A stretch of 64,000 bases of DNA, from NCBI GenBank assembly GCA_044464765.1, contig JBIQKZ010000001.1, forward strand, positions 124,001-188,000. The letters are read 5' to 3'. Made by a program: the position numbers and the translations under genes. This stretch comes from JBIQKZ01 sp044464765. Lineage in GTDB: Bacteria > Pseudomonadota > Gammaproteobacteria > Burkholderiales > Burkholderiaceae_B. Positions 51,624 through 60,575 of this stretch are shown one piece after another; position 1 is the first letter of the stretch, and every line of letters starts with the position of its first letter. The notes below the pieces were generated by a model that was not told where the DNA came from, searched no databases, and worked only from the letters and a program-made list of their open reading frames with translations.

Positions 51624-52345
51624 TAGCTTGGCCCGCCTCTTTCCGGAAAGTCTATAAGCTTTCCCTTTGCCAGCACGGCATTGACGATTCGATTACACCG
51701 TTCGCCGTCGAACGAAAAGGCGTCGTCCAATGTAATGTCAATATCGCTCGCCAAGCTTGTGCGCAACAGGGTGCGGGCGCGGAAGAAGCGGCTGCGCACG
51801 GTCGCTTCGGGGATCTCTAATGCAAGCGCAACCTCGTGCGCAGACATTTCTTCAATGGCGCGCAGCACAAACACGGTTCGGTACAGATCAGGCAACAGAT
51901 CAATCCGCGTCTCGAGTATCTTGCGCAGTTGTGTCCGCATGGCGAGCTGTTCGGGCTGTTGATCGCGTTTTTCCGTCAGTGAGGCCTGGGCTTCAGAGTC
52001 AAGCGAGTTCATAACCGTATCCAGTGGGATAATTTGCGCTCCTTTGCGTCGTCGGCGCCCAAGCGCCTCGTTAATGACCACTCGCACCAACCACGTGGAG
52101 AGCTTGGCGTCCGAGCGAAAGCCGGCCAACGCTCGCCAAGCGCTCAGATAGGCTTCCTGCAAGGCATCTTCGGCGTCTGCATCATTGCTCAAGATGCTGC
52201 GTGCCGTGCGGAACAGTTGCTGGTTGTGACGCCGCATAATCATTTCAAAGGCGTCTTCATCGCCGTGCGCGGCATAGGCGATGAGCTCCTGTTCGGGGGT
52301 GAGCTCTGAAAAGGGTTGGTGTGCCTTGACTTGTGCGTTTTGCAT
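51620..52345 (-). CDS. ECF-type RNA polymerase sigma factor
   Basis: A 241-residue group 4 sigma factor. Region 2 runs from GDEDAFEMIMRRHNQQLFR to DAEDALQEAYLSAWRAL, then LSTWLVRVVINEAL; region 4 has LPDLYRTVFVLRAIEEMSAHE and EIPEATVRSRFFRARTLL. A ~40-residue C-terminal extension (DAFSFDGERCNRIVNAVLA) is characteristic of one ECF subgroup, often found with cupredoxin genes as I recall. No anti-sigma gene is adjacent. It is the last gene of a four-gene operon, 2 nt after folE, which is unusual for a sigma factor. Confidence 0.9.
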   Translation of the reverse strand: MQNAQVKAHQPFSELTPEQELIAYAAHGDEDAFEMIMRRHNQQLFRTARSILSNDADAEDALQEAYLSAWRALAGFRSDAKLSTWLVRVVINEALGRRRRKGAQIIPLDTVMNSLDSEAQASLTEKRDQQPEQLAMRTQLRKILETRIDLLPDLYRTVFVLRAIEEMSAHEVALALEIPEATVRSRFFRARTLLRTSLASDIDITLDDAFSFDGERCNRIVNAVLAKGKLIDFPERGGPSY

Positions 52346-52347
52346 GG

Positions 52348-53082
52348 CTATTCAACTTTTGCATTAGTTAACTGGTTCATGAACTCATGCCGAAGCGCCA
52401 CGTCTGCCAGGAAAGCGCCTCGCATCACCGAGTTTCTCATCAACGCGCCGCTGTCCTTGACGCCTCTCCAGTGCATGCAGAAATGGCTTGCCTGCATGAC
52501 GACGGCCAAGCCGTCCGGCTCGATACGGCGCTCCAGTTCGTCGGCGAGCATCATCACGGCCTCTTCTTGTATTTGCGGACGGCTCATGATCCAGTCGCAA
52601 AGCCGAGCGTATTTGGACAGGCCGAGTAAATCCGACGATGGGTTGGGCAAGATACCGATCCATACATTGCCCAGGATGGGGCACAAATGATGCGAGCAGG
52701 TGCTGCGCACCTTGATCGGCCCGACGACCATGAGTCCGTCCAAATGAGACACATTTGGAAATTCGGTAATGGGCGGAGCCTGCTCGTAGCGCCCGTGGAA
52801 CACTTCATCGATGAACATCTTGGCGACACGGCGGGCCGTGCCGGCCGAATTGTGGTCGCTTTCAATATCGATCACCAAGGCTTTCAGCATTTCGCGCACA
52901 CGGCCTTCCACCTCGGTGCGGAGCGCTTGCAGCTCACCATGTTTAATGAACGCTGAAATATTATCGTTGGCATGGTATCGGCGCTTCGCCGCAATTAAAC
53001 GGGAACGAATTCGGTCGGACACCCCGTCCGTTTGGATGGCGTCGTCGTTTTCAGCAGAAGGTGCGGGTAGCGTTGCAAGCAT
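52348..53082 (-). CDS. folE: GTP cyclohydrolase I
   Basis: A 244-residue type IA enzyme converting GTP to 7,8-dihydroneopterin triphosphate for folate or tetrahydropterin synthesis. The Zn ligands are Cys129 and His132 (TCSHHLCPI) and Cys202 (ASHFCMHWRGV). GTARRVAKMFIDEVFHGRY is the conserved N-terminal block. An extra ~40 polar residues at the N-terminus exceed the E. coli enzyme (222 residues). Its operon with an ECF sigma factor and two exported proteins suggests a condition-specific copy, perhaps supplying pterin under stress; this is inferred. Confidence 0.93.
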   Translation of the reverse strand: MLATLPAPSAENDDAIQTDGVSDRIRSRLIAAKRRYHANDNISAFIKHGELQALRTEVEGRVREMLKALVIDIESDHNSAGTARRVAKMFIDEVFHGRYEQAPPITEFPNVSHLDGLMVVGPIKVRSTCSHHLCPILGNVWIGILPNPSSDLLGLSKYARLCDWIMSRPQIQEEAVMMLADELERRIEPDGLAVVMQASHFCMHWRGVKDSGALMRNSVMRGAFLADVALRHEFMNQLTNAKVE

Positions 53083-53093
53083 AGAAAACCTTT

Positions 53094-53618
53094 TTATTCC
53101 ACCACGGTATTTTTTAGGATGTCGGCCACGGCAGGAAATCCCGCGACGGCAACGGCCGGCAATTGCGCATCGGTCGGGGCGTAGGGGGACACTGAAGCAT
53201 CTGCTTCCCCCACCACAATACGCCCAACCATGCCCGCATGCTCATGGGGAATGCAAAAATAGTCATAGACCCCGGGTTTTTCGAATGTCAGCACGAAGGA
53301 TTCTTCCGGCATCAAATAGCCGGAGTTCCAGGATGCGGCCCCATTTGGAATACGTAATGGCTTGCCGTTGTCAGGATGGTAGGCCGTGACCGTGTGGACA
53401 TTTCCGGCTTCGTGATTGATCCACCGAACGGCCTGGCCAGGCCGTATGAATAGTCCGCGCGGACGGAACCAGACATGAGACCCGGTGGATGTGCCAGACA
53501 TGCTGATTTCGATCTCGTCCGCAGCGCGGGCCTGCCGCAATACTGCGGTTGACAGCAGCAGACCGGCGCCGGCGGAAAGAAACAGTCTGCGGCGAGGATC
53601 CATGGGTAAGGTTTTCAT
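53094..53618 (-). CDS. Exported cupredoxin (plastocyanin/azurin-like)
   Basis: A 174-residue protein with a Tat-like signal (PRRRLFLSAGAGLLLSTAVL) and a blue-copper domain. Ligands are His75 (GNVHTVTAYH), Cys122, His125 and Met130 (CIPHEHAGM), the type 1 C-x2-H-x4-M arrangement. HPDNGKPLRIPNGAASWNSG is an insertion in the middle loop. It is probably a periplasmic electron carrier or copper-binding protein. Its ATG overlaps the stop of the upstream exported protein gene (ATGA). An internal ATG at 53603 would still include the signal. Confidence 0.85.
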   Translation of the reverse strand: MKTLPMDPRRRLFLSAGAGLLLSTAVLRQARAADEIEISMSGTSTGSHVWFRPRGLFIRPGQAVRWINHEAGNVHTVTAYHPDNGKPLRIPNGAASWNSGYLMPEESFVLTFEKPGVYDYFCIPHEHAGMVGRIVVGEADASVSPYAPTDAQLPAVAVAGFPAVADILKNTVVE

Positions 53619-54043
53619 TTGGCGACCCGGCTTTCCTGGTCAGCCGGCACATTCCAAAGCACGATGTGAATGTGGGGTTCCGCCACGCCTGGATGGCCTG
53701 CGTTGTACATGATGTCGACATGATCAACCGTCCCGGCGGGCGTCTTCATGTCGGTCAGGTGCATCTCGGGCGTCATCAAAGATATGGGAATCATATAGGT
53801 GGTGTTCACCAGTTTGCCGTCATGGTCGTAGCCCAGGAAAGGGCCGGCGGGCAAGGTGGCGGGATCGACAAAAAGCTGGCCCATGCCGGGAATGAAGTCG
53901 GGCAGCTTGACCAGGGAGCTGACTGCTTTGTAGGGGGCTGGGGGCGGAGCACTGAGCGCGGCAGCGTCAGCGGCCAAGGCGGTGGAAGCGCCGAACGAGA
54001 GAACAGCCACGGTTGCGGCGGCGGTAAGGATGGAACGAATCAT
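53615..54043 (-). CDS. Small exported protein, possibly TTHB210/DUF5602-like
   Basis: A 142-residue protein with a Sec signal (MIRSILTAAATVAVLSFGAS, cleavage near ALA-AD). The mature part has no enzyme motif that I recognise; LVNTTYMIPISLMTPEMHL and the His-rich AEPHIHIVLWNVP near the C-terminus are notable. The pattern reminds me of DUF5602/TTHB210, a protein controlled by an ECF sigma factor in Thermus, but that is a tentative recollection. GGAG about 8 nt upstream of the ATG supports 54043; a longer reading to 54244 crosses the promoter region. It is the first gene of the cupredoxin-folE-sigma operon. Confidence 0.7.
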   Translation of the reverse strand: MIRSILTAAATVAVLSFGASTALAADAAALSAPPPAPYKAVSSLVKLPDFIPGMGQLFVDPATLPAGPFLGYDHDGKLVNTTYMIPISLMTPEMHLTDMKTPAGTVDHVDIMYNAGHPGVAEPHIHIVLWNVPADQESRVAK

Positions 54044-54215
54044 GAGGTAACTCCAGAATGCGTGATGCACATCACCACGTCTTACCGATTGGATGCAGGT
54101 CAACGTGATTCTGTTGCAATTTTTTCTGTAATTTGCGCAAGCCATGTCGCTACGCGCACGTTGCGGCTTTGAAGGCTCCGCAAATTTTTGTATTTCCACC
54201 CGGTAAAATCCACAC

Positions 54216-54779
54216 ATGAACTCATCCCTTGCCGTCGTCGACACGGCTTTTCCCGACGTTAAGCTGATTCCTTTGCAGCGGTTTCCGGATGATCGCGGCT
54301 ATTTCATGGAAAGCTTCCAGCAGCGCCGGTACGCTGGCTTGCCTGGCCTGAAAAATGGTTTTGTCCAGGATAATGTGTCGTGCTCGCGGCGGGATGTCCT
54401 GCGCGGCCTGCATTTTCAGCGCGAGCATGCGCAGGGCAAGCTGCTGCGGGTGGTGCAGGGCGTCATCTACGACGTAACCGTTGACGTGCGGCGCAATTCG
54501 CCCACCTTCGGTCAGTGGCAAGGCATTACGCTGGCCCACGAACAGTTCCAGCAGTTGTGGATTCCGCCCGGCTATGCGCACGGCTTTATGGTGCTGTCCG
54601 AGCAGGCCGTGGTGAATTACAAATGCACCGAGTATTACCACCCAGAAGACGAGGTTTGCCTTAGGTGGAACGACGGCGACGTGGGCGTGCAGTGGCCTGC
54701 GGGCGACCCCATCGTGTCGGCGCGTGATCGGGCCGGGCTTGGCCTGGCCGCCATCCTGGAACAGGGCCTGTGTCTGTGA
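54216..54779 (+). CDS. rfbC: dTDP-4-dehydrorhamnose 3,5-epimerase
   Basis: A 187-residue cupin-fold epimerase, the third step of dTDP-L-rhamnose synthesis. Conserved blocks are DDRGYFMESFQ, the catalytic-His region VLRGLHFQ, GVIYDVTVDVRR, IPPGYAHGFMVLS and the Tyr in YKCTEYYHPEDE. Its stop overlaps the rfbD start. No rfbA is present in the window. Confidence 0.95.
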   Translation: MNSSLAVVDTAFPDVKLIPLQRFPDDRGYFMESFQQRRYAGLPGLKNGFVQDNVSCSRRDVLRGLHFQREHAQGKLLRVVQGVIYDVTVDVRRNSPTFGQWQGITLAHEQFQQLWIPPGYAHGFMVLSEQAVVNYKCTEYYHPEDEVCLRWNDGDVGVQWPAGDPIVSARDRAGLGLAAILEQGLCL

Positions 54780-55645
54780 ACGTTATGCTGACCGGCGCGG
54801 GCGGCCAGTTGGGGCGCTGCCTGCAGGAACGATGGCCACGGCAATGGCGCTTGCATGCGCTGGCCTTCGCTGATCTGGACATTACCAATCCACAGGCGGT
54901 TGATGCGCTGGTGCGTCGTTTGAAGCCTGATCTGATCATCAATGCCGCGGCCTATAACGCCGTTGACAAGGCCGAAGCGCAGCCGGCGCAGGCACATGCC
55001 GTCAATGCCCTTGGCCCCTTTTATCTTGCGCAGGCGGCTGCGGCCGTCAGCGCGCGGCTCATTCACGTATCCACCGATTATGTCTTTGACGGCCTGGCAG
55101 CCCGGCCGTATCGCGAAGAAGACGACCCCGCGCCGCTGAACGCGTACGGTCGTTCCAAGCGCGCTGGAGAGCTGGCCGTCCTGAGCAGTTCCGCCAAGGC
55201 CATGGTTGTGCGCACGGCCTGGGTGTATAGCGAATACCCCGGCAATTTCGTCACAACCATGCTGCGTCTGGCTGGGCTTCAAGACGTCGTTCGGGTGGTG
55301 GATGACCAGACCGGCACGCCCACCTATGCAGGCGATCTTGCCCAGGCCATCATTCAGCTTGCGGGCATGGGTCAGGCGAGGCCAACAGGCTTATACCATT
55401 ACGCCGGAGCGACCACCGTGTCGCGCTACGACTTTGCCAAGCGTATTTATATAGCGGCTGATGCTGCGGATTTCGCCGGACGAAAAGCCAGGCTAGAGCC
55501 TTTGTCGTCTGCGCAATTCAACGCTGCCGCCCGGCGTCCAGGATATTCGGCACTGGACTGCCGGAAAATCAGTGCCCTGGGCCTTGATGTTTACGGTCTG
55601 GAGGACAGGCTTGGCGCCGTTGTGCAACGCATTTTGCGAGCCTAG
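54776..55645 (+). CDS. rfbD: dTDP-4-dehydrorhamnose reductase
   Basis: A 289-residue short-chain dehydrogenase/reductase giving dTDP-L-rhamnose. The dinucleotide motif LTGAGGQLG is at the N-terminus, STDYVFDG holds the catalytic Thr/Asp, and YGRSKRAGE is the YxxxK. The start is GTG, either at 54776 (GTGA overlap with rfbC) or at 54770; an ATG at 54785 would cut into the Rossmann strand. Confidence 0.93.
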   Translation: MNVMLTGAGGQLGRCLQERWPRQWRLHALAFADLDITNPQAVDALVRRLKPDLIINAAAYNAVDKAEAQPAQAHAVNALGPFYLAQAAAAVSARLIHVSTDYVFDGLAARPYREEDDPAPLNAYGRSKRAGELAVLSSSAKAMVVRTAWVYSEYPGNFVTTMLRLAGLQDVVRVVDDQTGTPTYAGDLAQAIIQLAGMGQARPTGLYHYAGATTVSRYDFAKRIYIAADAADFAGRKARLEPLSSAQFNAAARRPGYSALDCRKISALGLDVYGLEDRLGAVVQRILRA

Positions 55646-55725
55646 CGCCGTGTCTTGGGAATCCGCGTCCCGCCTAGGCACAATCGGCCTGTCTAGGGAT
55701 TTACGCTAATCCTTCAGTTTAAATA

Positions 55726-55761
55726 TTGACAAGCATTTATCGCGCCTATTTAATACGTATT
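55726..55761 (+). promoter_or_regulatory. Sigma70 promoter with palindromic operator for the kynureninase cluster
   Basis: TTGACA (55726-55731) and TTTAAT (55749-55754) are 17 nt apart, the best promoter in the window. The perfect 10-nt palindrome AATACGTATT (55752-55761) overlaps the end of the -10 box, so a bound dimer would block polymerase. The MarR protein encoded at 60576 is the obvious candidate. The start codon at 55796 follows, with GGAG 8-9 nt before it. Confidence 0.6.
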
Positions 55762-55795
55762 CGTAGTATCTTTTTAAGATGACACGGAGACAACA

Positions 55796-56764
55796 ATGCG
55801 CAAACTACTCTGGAGCGCGGTACTTGCCACTCTGGCGCTGTATGCAGGCATGGCTACAGCTGCCGCGGCTGACAGCAAAAAAATCGCCATCGCCATGTTC
55901 GGGCCTCACCCATCGCTGCAGCAGGTTTCCGATGGCTTCAAGGCGTCCCTGAAGAAGGAAGGAATCGACGTCGTCTACGACGAAGGCAACGTCAACTTTG
56001 ATCGGTCCCTGGTGCCGCAGTTTCTGAATCGGTTGGCGGCTGGCGAGCCTGACCTGATGCTGACCATCACCACCCCAATGGCGCAATCCGCCAAGCAAAT
56101 CCTGGCCAAGCGTGATTTTCCCATCGTGTTTGCGCCGGTCACCGATCCGGTTCAGGCGGGGCTTCTGCCGTCGTGGGATAAAGGCGCCCCGTTATTGGCC
56201 GGGGTGTCCAATGTGCCCGACTTCGATGCGACACTGGACTTCATGCAAACCTTGGTGCCTGGCATGACGCATCTGGGTGTCCTGTACAACACCGGCGATG
56301 ACAGCGATACTGCTTTCGTCAAGCGCCTTGAAGCGACTGCGCCCAAGCATGGGGTCGAGTTGTTGCTGATTGGGGTGGACAATGCCAACGATATCCCGCA
56401 ACGGGTCATGTCGGCCCGGGGCAGGGCCGATGCCATCTTCGTTCCCGCGTCCAGTTTGCTGCAGCCTGCCGCTCCGGCGATCGCTTCGGCCGCAGCGCGT
56501 ATTTCTATGCCTGTGTTTGGCTCGAACACACCCTCGGTGAATGCGGGCCACGTGCTGGCGGCTTTTTCAGCCGACTTCTACCGCATTGGCGAGAAGGCCG
56601 GCGATATGGCGGCGCGCATTCTGCGTGGCGAGGATCCCGCCCAGATCCCGGTTGCCGTACCTCAACCAGCAGACCACATCATGCGGATCAGCCAGCGTCA
56701 GATGGACGCCCTGGATCTGAAGCTTCCCGCCGCCTTGCGAGACTGCAATTGTGTCGTCGACTGA
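55796..56764 (+). CDS. ABC transporter substrate-binding protein, TrpX-like (PF04392 type)
   Basis: A 322-residue periplasmic binding protein with signal MRKLLWSAVLATLALYAGMA and a cut near AAAAD. Its sequence follows the ABC-sub-bind family: PSLQQVSDGFKASLKKEGI, TITTPMAQSAKQILA, PIVFAPVTDPVQAGLL and a C-terminal FSADFYRIGEKAGDMAARIL. TrpX members bind aromatic amino acids. With kynureninase in the same operon, tryptophan or kynurenine is a fair guess for the ligand. The ATPase start lies within its last codons. Confidence 0.85.
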   Translation: MRKLLWSAVLATLALYAGMATAAAADSKKIAIAMFGPHPSLQQVSDGFKASLKKEGIDVVYDEGNVNFDRSLVPQFLNRLAAGEPDLMLTITTPMAQSAKQILAKRDFPIVFAPVTDPVQAGLLPSWDKGAPLLAGVSNVPDFDATLDFMQTLVPGMTHLGVLYNTGDDSDTAFVKRLEATAPKHGVELLLIGVDNANDIPQRVMSARGRADAIFVPASSLLQPAAPAIASAAARISMPVFGSNTPSVNAGHVLAAFSADFYRIGEKAGDMAARILRGEDPAQIPVAVPQPADHIMRISQRQMDALDLKLPAALRDCNCVVD

Positions 56765-57557
56765 CTCCTCCACGCCCGCGTTGCGCCTGGATGGGATCCG
56801 CATCACCTTCCATGCGGGAACGCCTAACGAACGAGTTGCCCTGGACGACCTGGGCCTGGTTGTAAACCAGCGGGATTTTGTCGTGGTCATTGGCTCGAAC
56901 GGCGCCGGCAAGAGCACCATGCTCAATGTCATCGCCGGCGCACTGACGCCTGACAGCGGCCAGGTGGAGCTGGATGGCCGCAACGTCACCCAGTTGGCCG
57001 TTCATCGCCGCGCCGCGTATATAGGGCGTGTCTTTCAGGACCCCATGCTGGGTACGGCGCCCGCCTTGTCCATCGAGGAAAACCTGGCATTGGCCGGTCG
57101 ACGGGGTCAGCGCAGGGGCTTCGGCTTGGCGCTTAACGCGGTCAACCGAAAGCGCTTCGCCGAAATCCTCGCGCCGTTCGGCCTGGGGCTGGATACCCGC
57201 ATGCGGGTGCTGGCCGGCAAGCTGTCGGGCGGGCAACGACAGGTGCTGGCGCTGCTCATGGCATCGCTGCGCAAGCCCAGGCTGCTGCTGTTGGACGAGC
57301 ACACGGCTGCGCTGGACCCGGGAACGGCGGAGCAAGTCATGCAGGCGACCCGCCGCATTGTCGAAGAGGATGAGCTTACTGCGCTGATGATCACCCACAA
57401 CATGCAGCAAGCCATCGACTTCGGCAACCGCCTGCTCGCCATGAATGCGGGGCGCGTGCGCCTTGACCTTGCCGGCCAGGCCAAGCGCGATGTGACTGTG
57501 GACGATCTGGTCCAGCGTTTTGCTGGCGCGGCCGATCATCAGTTGCTGCACGCCTGA
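56751..57557 (+). CDS. ABC transporter ATP-binding protein (TrpX-type importer)
   Basis: A 268-residue ATPase with Walker A GSNGAGKST, Q-loop VFQDPMLGTAPALS, signature LSGGQRQVLALLMA, Walker B LLLLDEHTAALD and H-loop ITHNMQQA. His replacing the usual Pro after DE is typical of this importer class. It starts with GTG at 56751, overlapping the binding-protein gene by 14 nt. Confidence 0.9.
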   Translation: MSSTDSSTPALRLDGIRITFHAGTPNERVALDDLGLVVNQRDFVVVIGSNGAGKSTMLNVIAGALTPDSGQVELDGRNVTQLAVHRRAAYIGRVFQDPMLGTAPALSIEENLALAGRRGQRRGFGLALNAVNRKRFAEILAPFGLGLDTRMRVLAGKLSGGQRQVLALLMASLRKPRLLLLDEHTAALDPGTAEQVMQATRRIVEEDELTALMITHNMQQAIDFGNRLLAMNAGRVRLDLAGQAKRDVTVDDLVQRFAGAADHQLLHA

Positions 57558-57568
57558 GGCTGACCGCC

Positions 57569-58465
57569 ATGGACATTCTTACTCTATTCTGGAATCTCGT
57601 GCCGGTCACGCTGGTGCAGGGCCTGATCTATTCATTGATCGCGCTGGCCATCATGATTCCATTTCGTGTGCTGTCGGTGCCGGACCTTTCCAGCGAAGGC
57701 GTTTTCCCCTTGGGGGCTGCCGTGACGGCTGCGCTTCTTACCGTGGGAGCGCACCCGCTGGTGGCGACGTTGGCGTCCGTCGCTGCGGGCTTTCTGGCGG
57801 GGATGGCGACCGCGCTGATCCATTTGAAATTCAAAGTGCATTCGCTCTTGGCGGGGATTCTGACCGTCACCATGCTCTGGAGCGTGAATCTGCGCATTCT
57901 GGGTAAACCGAACGCCCCGCTCTTCGGGTTCGAAACGCTGTACGACTGGGTCAGCCGGGCAATTTTCCCCAGCCTTGCACTGCAGATCCTGTTCTTCGGC
58001 GTGCTGGCCGTGACCTTGATTCTTGCGCTGTGGTGGCTGCTGCAAACGGATCTTGGCCTGGGCTTGCGCGGCATTGGCGCCAATCCCCACTTGGCCCCGG
58101 CGTTGGGTGTCAGCCTGGTTGCCTATACCGCCGGCGGGTTGGGGCTGGCCTCGGGCATCAGCGGTCTGGCCGGATCGTTGATGGCTCAGTTGCAAGGGTA
58201 TGCCGATGTGGGCATGGGCGTGGGTATGCTGGTGAATGGTCTTGCGTCGGTCATTATCGGCGAAGCCATTACGGGGCGCGGCACCTTGCTGCGGCAAATC
58301 AGCGCGCCGGTCGTCGGCGCCGTCGTGTATTACCAGTTGTCGTCCCTGGCGCTGGCGCTGGGCCTGAACCCGTCCGACCTGAAACTGGTTACGGGCCTCT
58401 TTGTCTTGCTTACGATCGGCTGGCCCTATCTGGTTGGCCGCAAGGTAACGGGCACGGGGCTATGA
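57569..58465 (+). CDS. ABC transporter permease (BPD-transp-2 family, TrpY-like)
   Basis: A 298-residue permease with about eight hydrophobic helices, of the branched-chain/sugar-importer permease family and not the EAA-loop family. SVPDLSSEGVFPLGAAVTAA and LGLRGIGANPHLAPALGVSL are recognisable conserved blocks. It completes the importer with the two preceding genes. Confidence 0.9.
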   Translation: MDILTLFWNLVPVTLVQGLIYSLIALAIMIPFRVLSVPDLSSEGVFPLGAAVTAALLTVGAHPLVATLASVAAGFLAGMATALIHLKFKVHSLLAGILTVTMLWSVNLRILGKPNAPLFGFETLYDWVSRAIFPSLALQILFFGVLAVTLILALWWLLQTDLGLGLRGIGANPHLAPALGVSLVAYTAGGLGLASGISGLAGSLMAQLQGYADVGMGVGMLVNGLASVIIGEAITGRGTLLRQISAPVVGAVVYYQLSSLALALGLNPSDLKLVTGLFVLLTIGWPYLVGRKVTGTGL

Positions 58466-58502
58466 TCCCGGCCGAGAAATAAATGCTGTAAGGAGTTCAG
58501 TT

Positions 58503-59309
58503 ATGTCGCCTTCGACGAAAACCCGCATCGGCGTCGCCGGCTACGGGTTCATCGGACGTCATTTGTGCCAGATGATTCGGGACCATGCCGAATGGGGGCT
58601 GGAGCTGGCTTTTGTCTGGAATCGGGATCCGGGCAAGCTTTCCGGATTGCCCGATGAGTTGGTGTTGGCCGATCTTGGCCAGGTGGCCGACCGTTCGGCT
58701 GACCTGGTGGTGGAATGCGCCCACCCCGACGTCACGGCGCGCTACGGTGAAACGATTCTACGTGTGGCCGATTACCTTCCCTTGTCGGTGAATGCTTTTG
58801 CCGATGCTCAGCTTGAGTCCGACCTGACGGCCGTGGCCAAGGCTTCGGGGCGCCGGATCTTCATTCCCCACGGTGCGCTGATCGGTCTGGACAATCTGGT
58901 AGAGGTTCGCGATATGTGGAAAGAGGTCACCATCACCTTTCGCAAGAATCCGGCCAATATCGACTTCGCGGACAGCGGGATGGACCCGGCCGCGATTACC
59001 GGCGAAACCGTTTTGTACGATGGCCCCGCCAGGGGTATTTCGCGCTTGTTCCCGCGCAACGTCAACACAATGACGACCTGCGCCCTGGCCACGGTGGGGC
59101 TGGACCGATGCCGCGCCGTGTTGGTTGCCGATCCCGCGCTGGACGTGGCGATTGCTGAAGTCGAAGCCCATGGCAAAGATGGCTCGCTGCACCAGTCGCG
59201 CAAGGTGCAGCCTGTCGTGGGCGTTTCAGGCACTGAGATGCTGGCTGCCCAGGTCGGCTCGGTGTTGCGGGCAGCCAAGGTGTTTACACCTGGGCTGAAC
59301 TACGTTTGA
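58503..59309 (+). CDS. Aspartate dehydrogenase-like oxidoreductase (NadX family)
   Basis: A 268-residue NAD(P)-dependent enzyme. The Rossmann motif GVAGYGFIGRHL is at residues 10-21; PLSVNAFADAQL and FIPHGALIGLDNL are the family's active-site blocks, and LFPRNVNTMTTCALATVGL matches the N-V-N segment of aspartate dehydrogenases. True NadX oxidises L-aspartate to iminoaspartate for NAD synthesis. Here it sits between an importer and kynureninase, so the substrate may be another amino acid. GGAG lies about 8 nt before the ATG. Confidence 0.82.
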   Translation: MSPSTKTRIGVAGYGFIGRHLCQMIRDHAEWGLELAFVWNRDPGKLSGLPDELVLADLGQVADRSADLVVECAHPDVTARYGETILRVADYLPLSVNAFADAQLESDLTAVAKASGRRIFIPHGALIGLDNLVEVRDMWKEVTITFRKNPANIDFADSGMDPAAITGETVLYDGPARGISRLFPRNVNTMTTCALATVGLDRCRAVLVADPALDVAIAEVEAHGKDGSLHQSRKVQPVVGVSGTEMLAAQVGSVLRAAKVFTPGLNYV

Positions 59310-59318
59310 GAGCATGAC

Positions 59319-60575
59319 ATGAAGAATACGAATGCTTCGATGGCCGCCCTGGATCCAGCCGAGTTGGATGCCAATGATCCCTTGGCGCATTGCCGTGCGC
59401 GCTATGCGATTCCTGAAGGCGTGATCTATTTGGACGGCAACTCGCTGGGTCCGGCCAGTCACGCCGCCTTGGCGGCGCTGGAAGTCGCTGCAAAACAAGA
59501 GTGGGCCGAGGGGCTGATACGCAGCTGGAATACAGCCGGATGGTTTGATCTGCCCGTCGCACTGGGCAACCGGATCGCCCGACTGATTGGGGCGAAGCCT
59601 GGGCAGGTTGCCGCCAGCGATACCGTGACGCTGAATCTTTATAAAGTGTTGCATGCCGCATTGGCCTTGCGGCCGGATCGCAAGGGCATTGTCGCGGAAG
59701 CCGGCAGTTTCCCCACGGATCTTTATATTGCCGAAGGCGTTGCGGGCACGGTGCCGGGCGCGGCCATTCGCCTGGCCGGCCGGGATGCGCCAACGCTGGA
59801 AGAGCTGATCGATGAAAGCACCGCCGTGGTCTTGATCAATCATGTGGACTACCGCACAGGCGAATTGCGCGATATGGCGGCGCTGACCGCGCGCGCCCAT
59901 GCGGCGGGCGCTCTGGTTGTCTGGGATTTATGCCATTCGGTCGGCGCCTTGCCGATTGAGCTGGATGCCTGCGGGGTGGATTTTGCGGTGGGGTGCACGT
60001 ACAAATACCTGAATGGCGGGCCGGGGGCGCCGGCCTTTGTGTATTCAGCCGCACGTCACCTGCCGGCTGTGCGTCAGCCTTTATCCGGATGGTGGGGCCA
60101 TGCCAGGCCGTTTGCCCTGGAAACCGCCTATGACCGATCGCCGGACATCCGGGTCTTTCTAACGGGAACGCCGGCCATGCTTTCCATGCGCACCCTGGCG
60201 GGAGCTATGGATGATTGGGACGATATCGACCTGGGCGCCTTGCGCGAGAAAAGCCTGCGCATGACGGATTACTTCATGGATCTTGTCGAAGATCGTTGCG
60301 CCGGCCATGGCCTGGTTTCCGTCACCCCGCGCGATGTCGGGGTGCGCGGCAGCCAGGTGTCGCTGCGGTTCGAGCATGCCTATCCCGTCATCCAGGCCTT
60401 GATTGCCCGGGGCGTCATCGGCGACTTTCGAGCGCCGGATGTCATGCGTTTTGGTTTTACTCCCTTGTATCTGAGCTTTGCAGATGTCGCGCGCGCCGTG
60501 GATATCCTGAAAGAAGTGCTTGACACCAAGGCGTGGCAAGACCCGGCGTTCTCGGTGCGGACGGCGGTGACCTGA
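59319..60575 (+). CDS. kynU: Kynureninase
   Basis: A 418-residue PLP enzyme cutting L-kynurenine to anthranilate and L-alanine. YLDGNSLGP is the N-terminal signature, VWDLCHSVGALPI carries the PLP-ring Asp203, and CTYKYLNGGPG carries the PLP lysine Lys229 (Lys227 in the Pseudomonas enzyme). SGWWGHARPF is the substrate loop. No tryptophan dioxygenase gene is in the window; the formamidase-like protein at 1377 is too distant and in another operon. It starts 9 nt after the dehydrogenase and is directly abutted by the MarR gene. Confidence 0.93.
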   Translation: MKNTNASMAALDPAELDANDPLAHCRARYAIPEGVIYLDGNSLGPASHAALAALEVAAKQEWAEGLIRSWNTAGWFDLPVALGNRIARLIGAKPGQVAASDTVTLNLYKVLHAALALRPDRKGIVAEAGSFPTDLYIAEGVAGTVPGAAIRLAGRDAPTLEELIDESTAVVLINHVDYRTGELRDMAALTARAHAAGALVVWDLCHSVGALPIELDACGVDFAVGCTYKYLNGGPGAPAFVYSAARHLPAVRQPLSGWWGHARPFALETAYDRSPDIRVFLTGTPAMLSMRTLAGAMDDWDDIDLGALREKSLRMTDYFMDLVEDRCAGHGLVSVTPRDVGVRGSQVSLRFEHAYPVIQALIARGVIGDFRAPDVMRFGFTPLYLSFADVARAVDILKEVLDTKAWQDPAFSVRTAVT

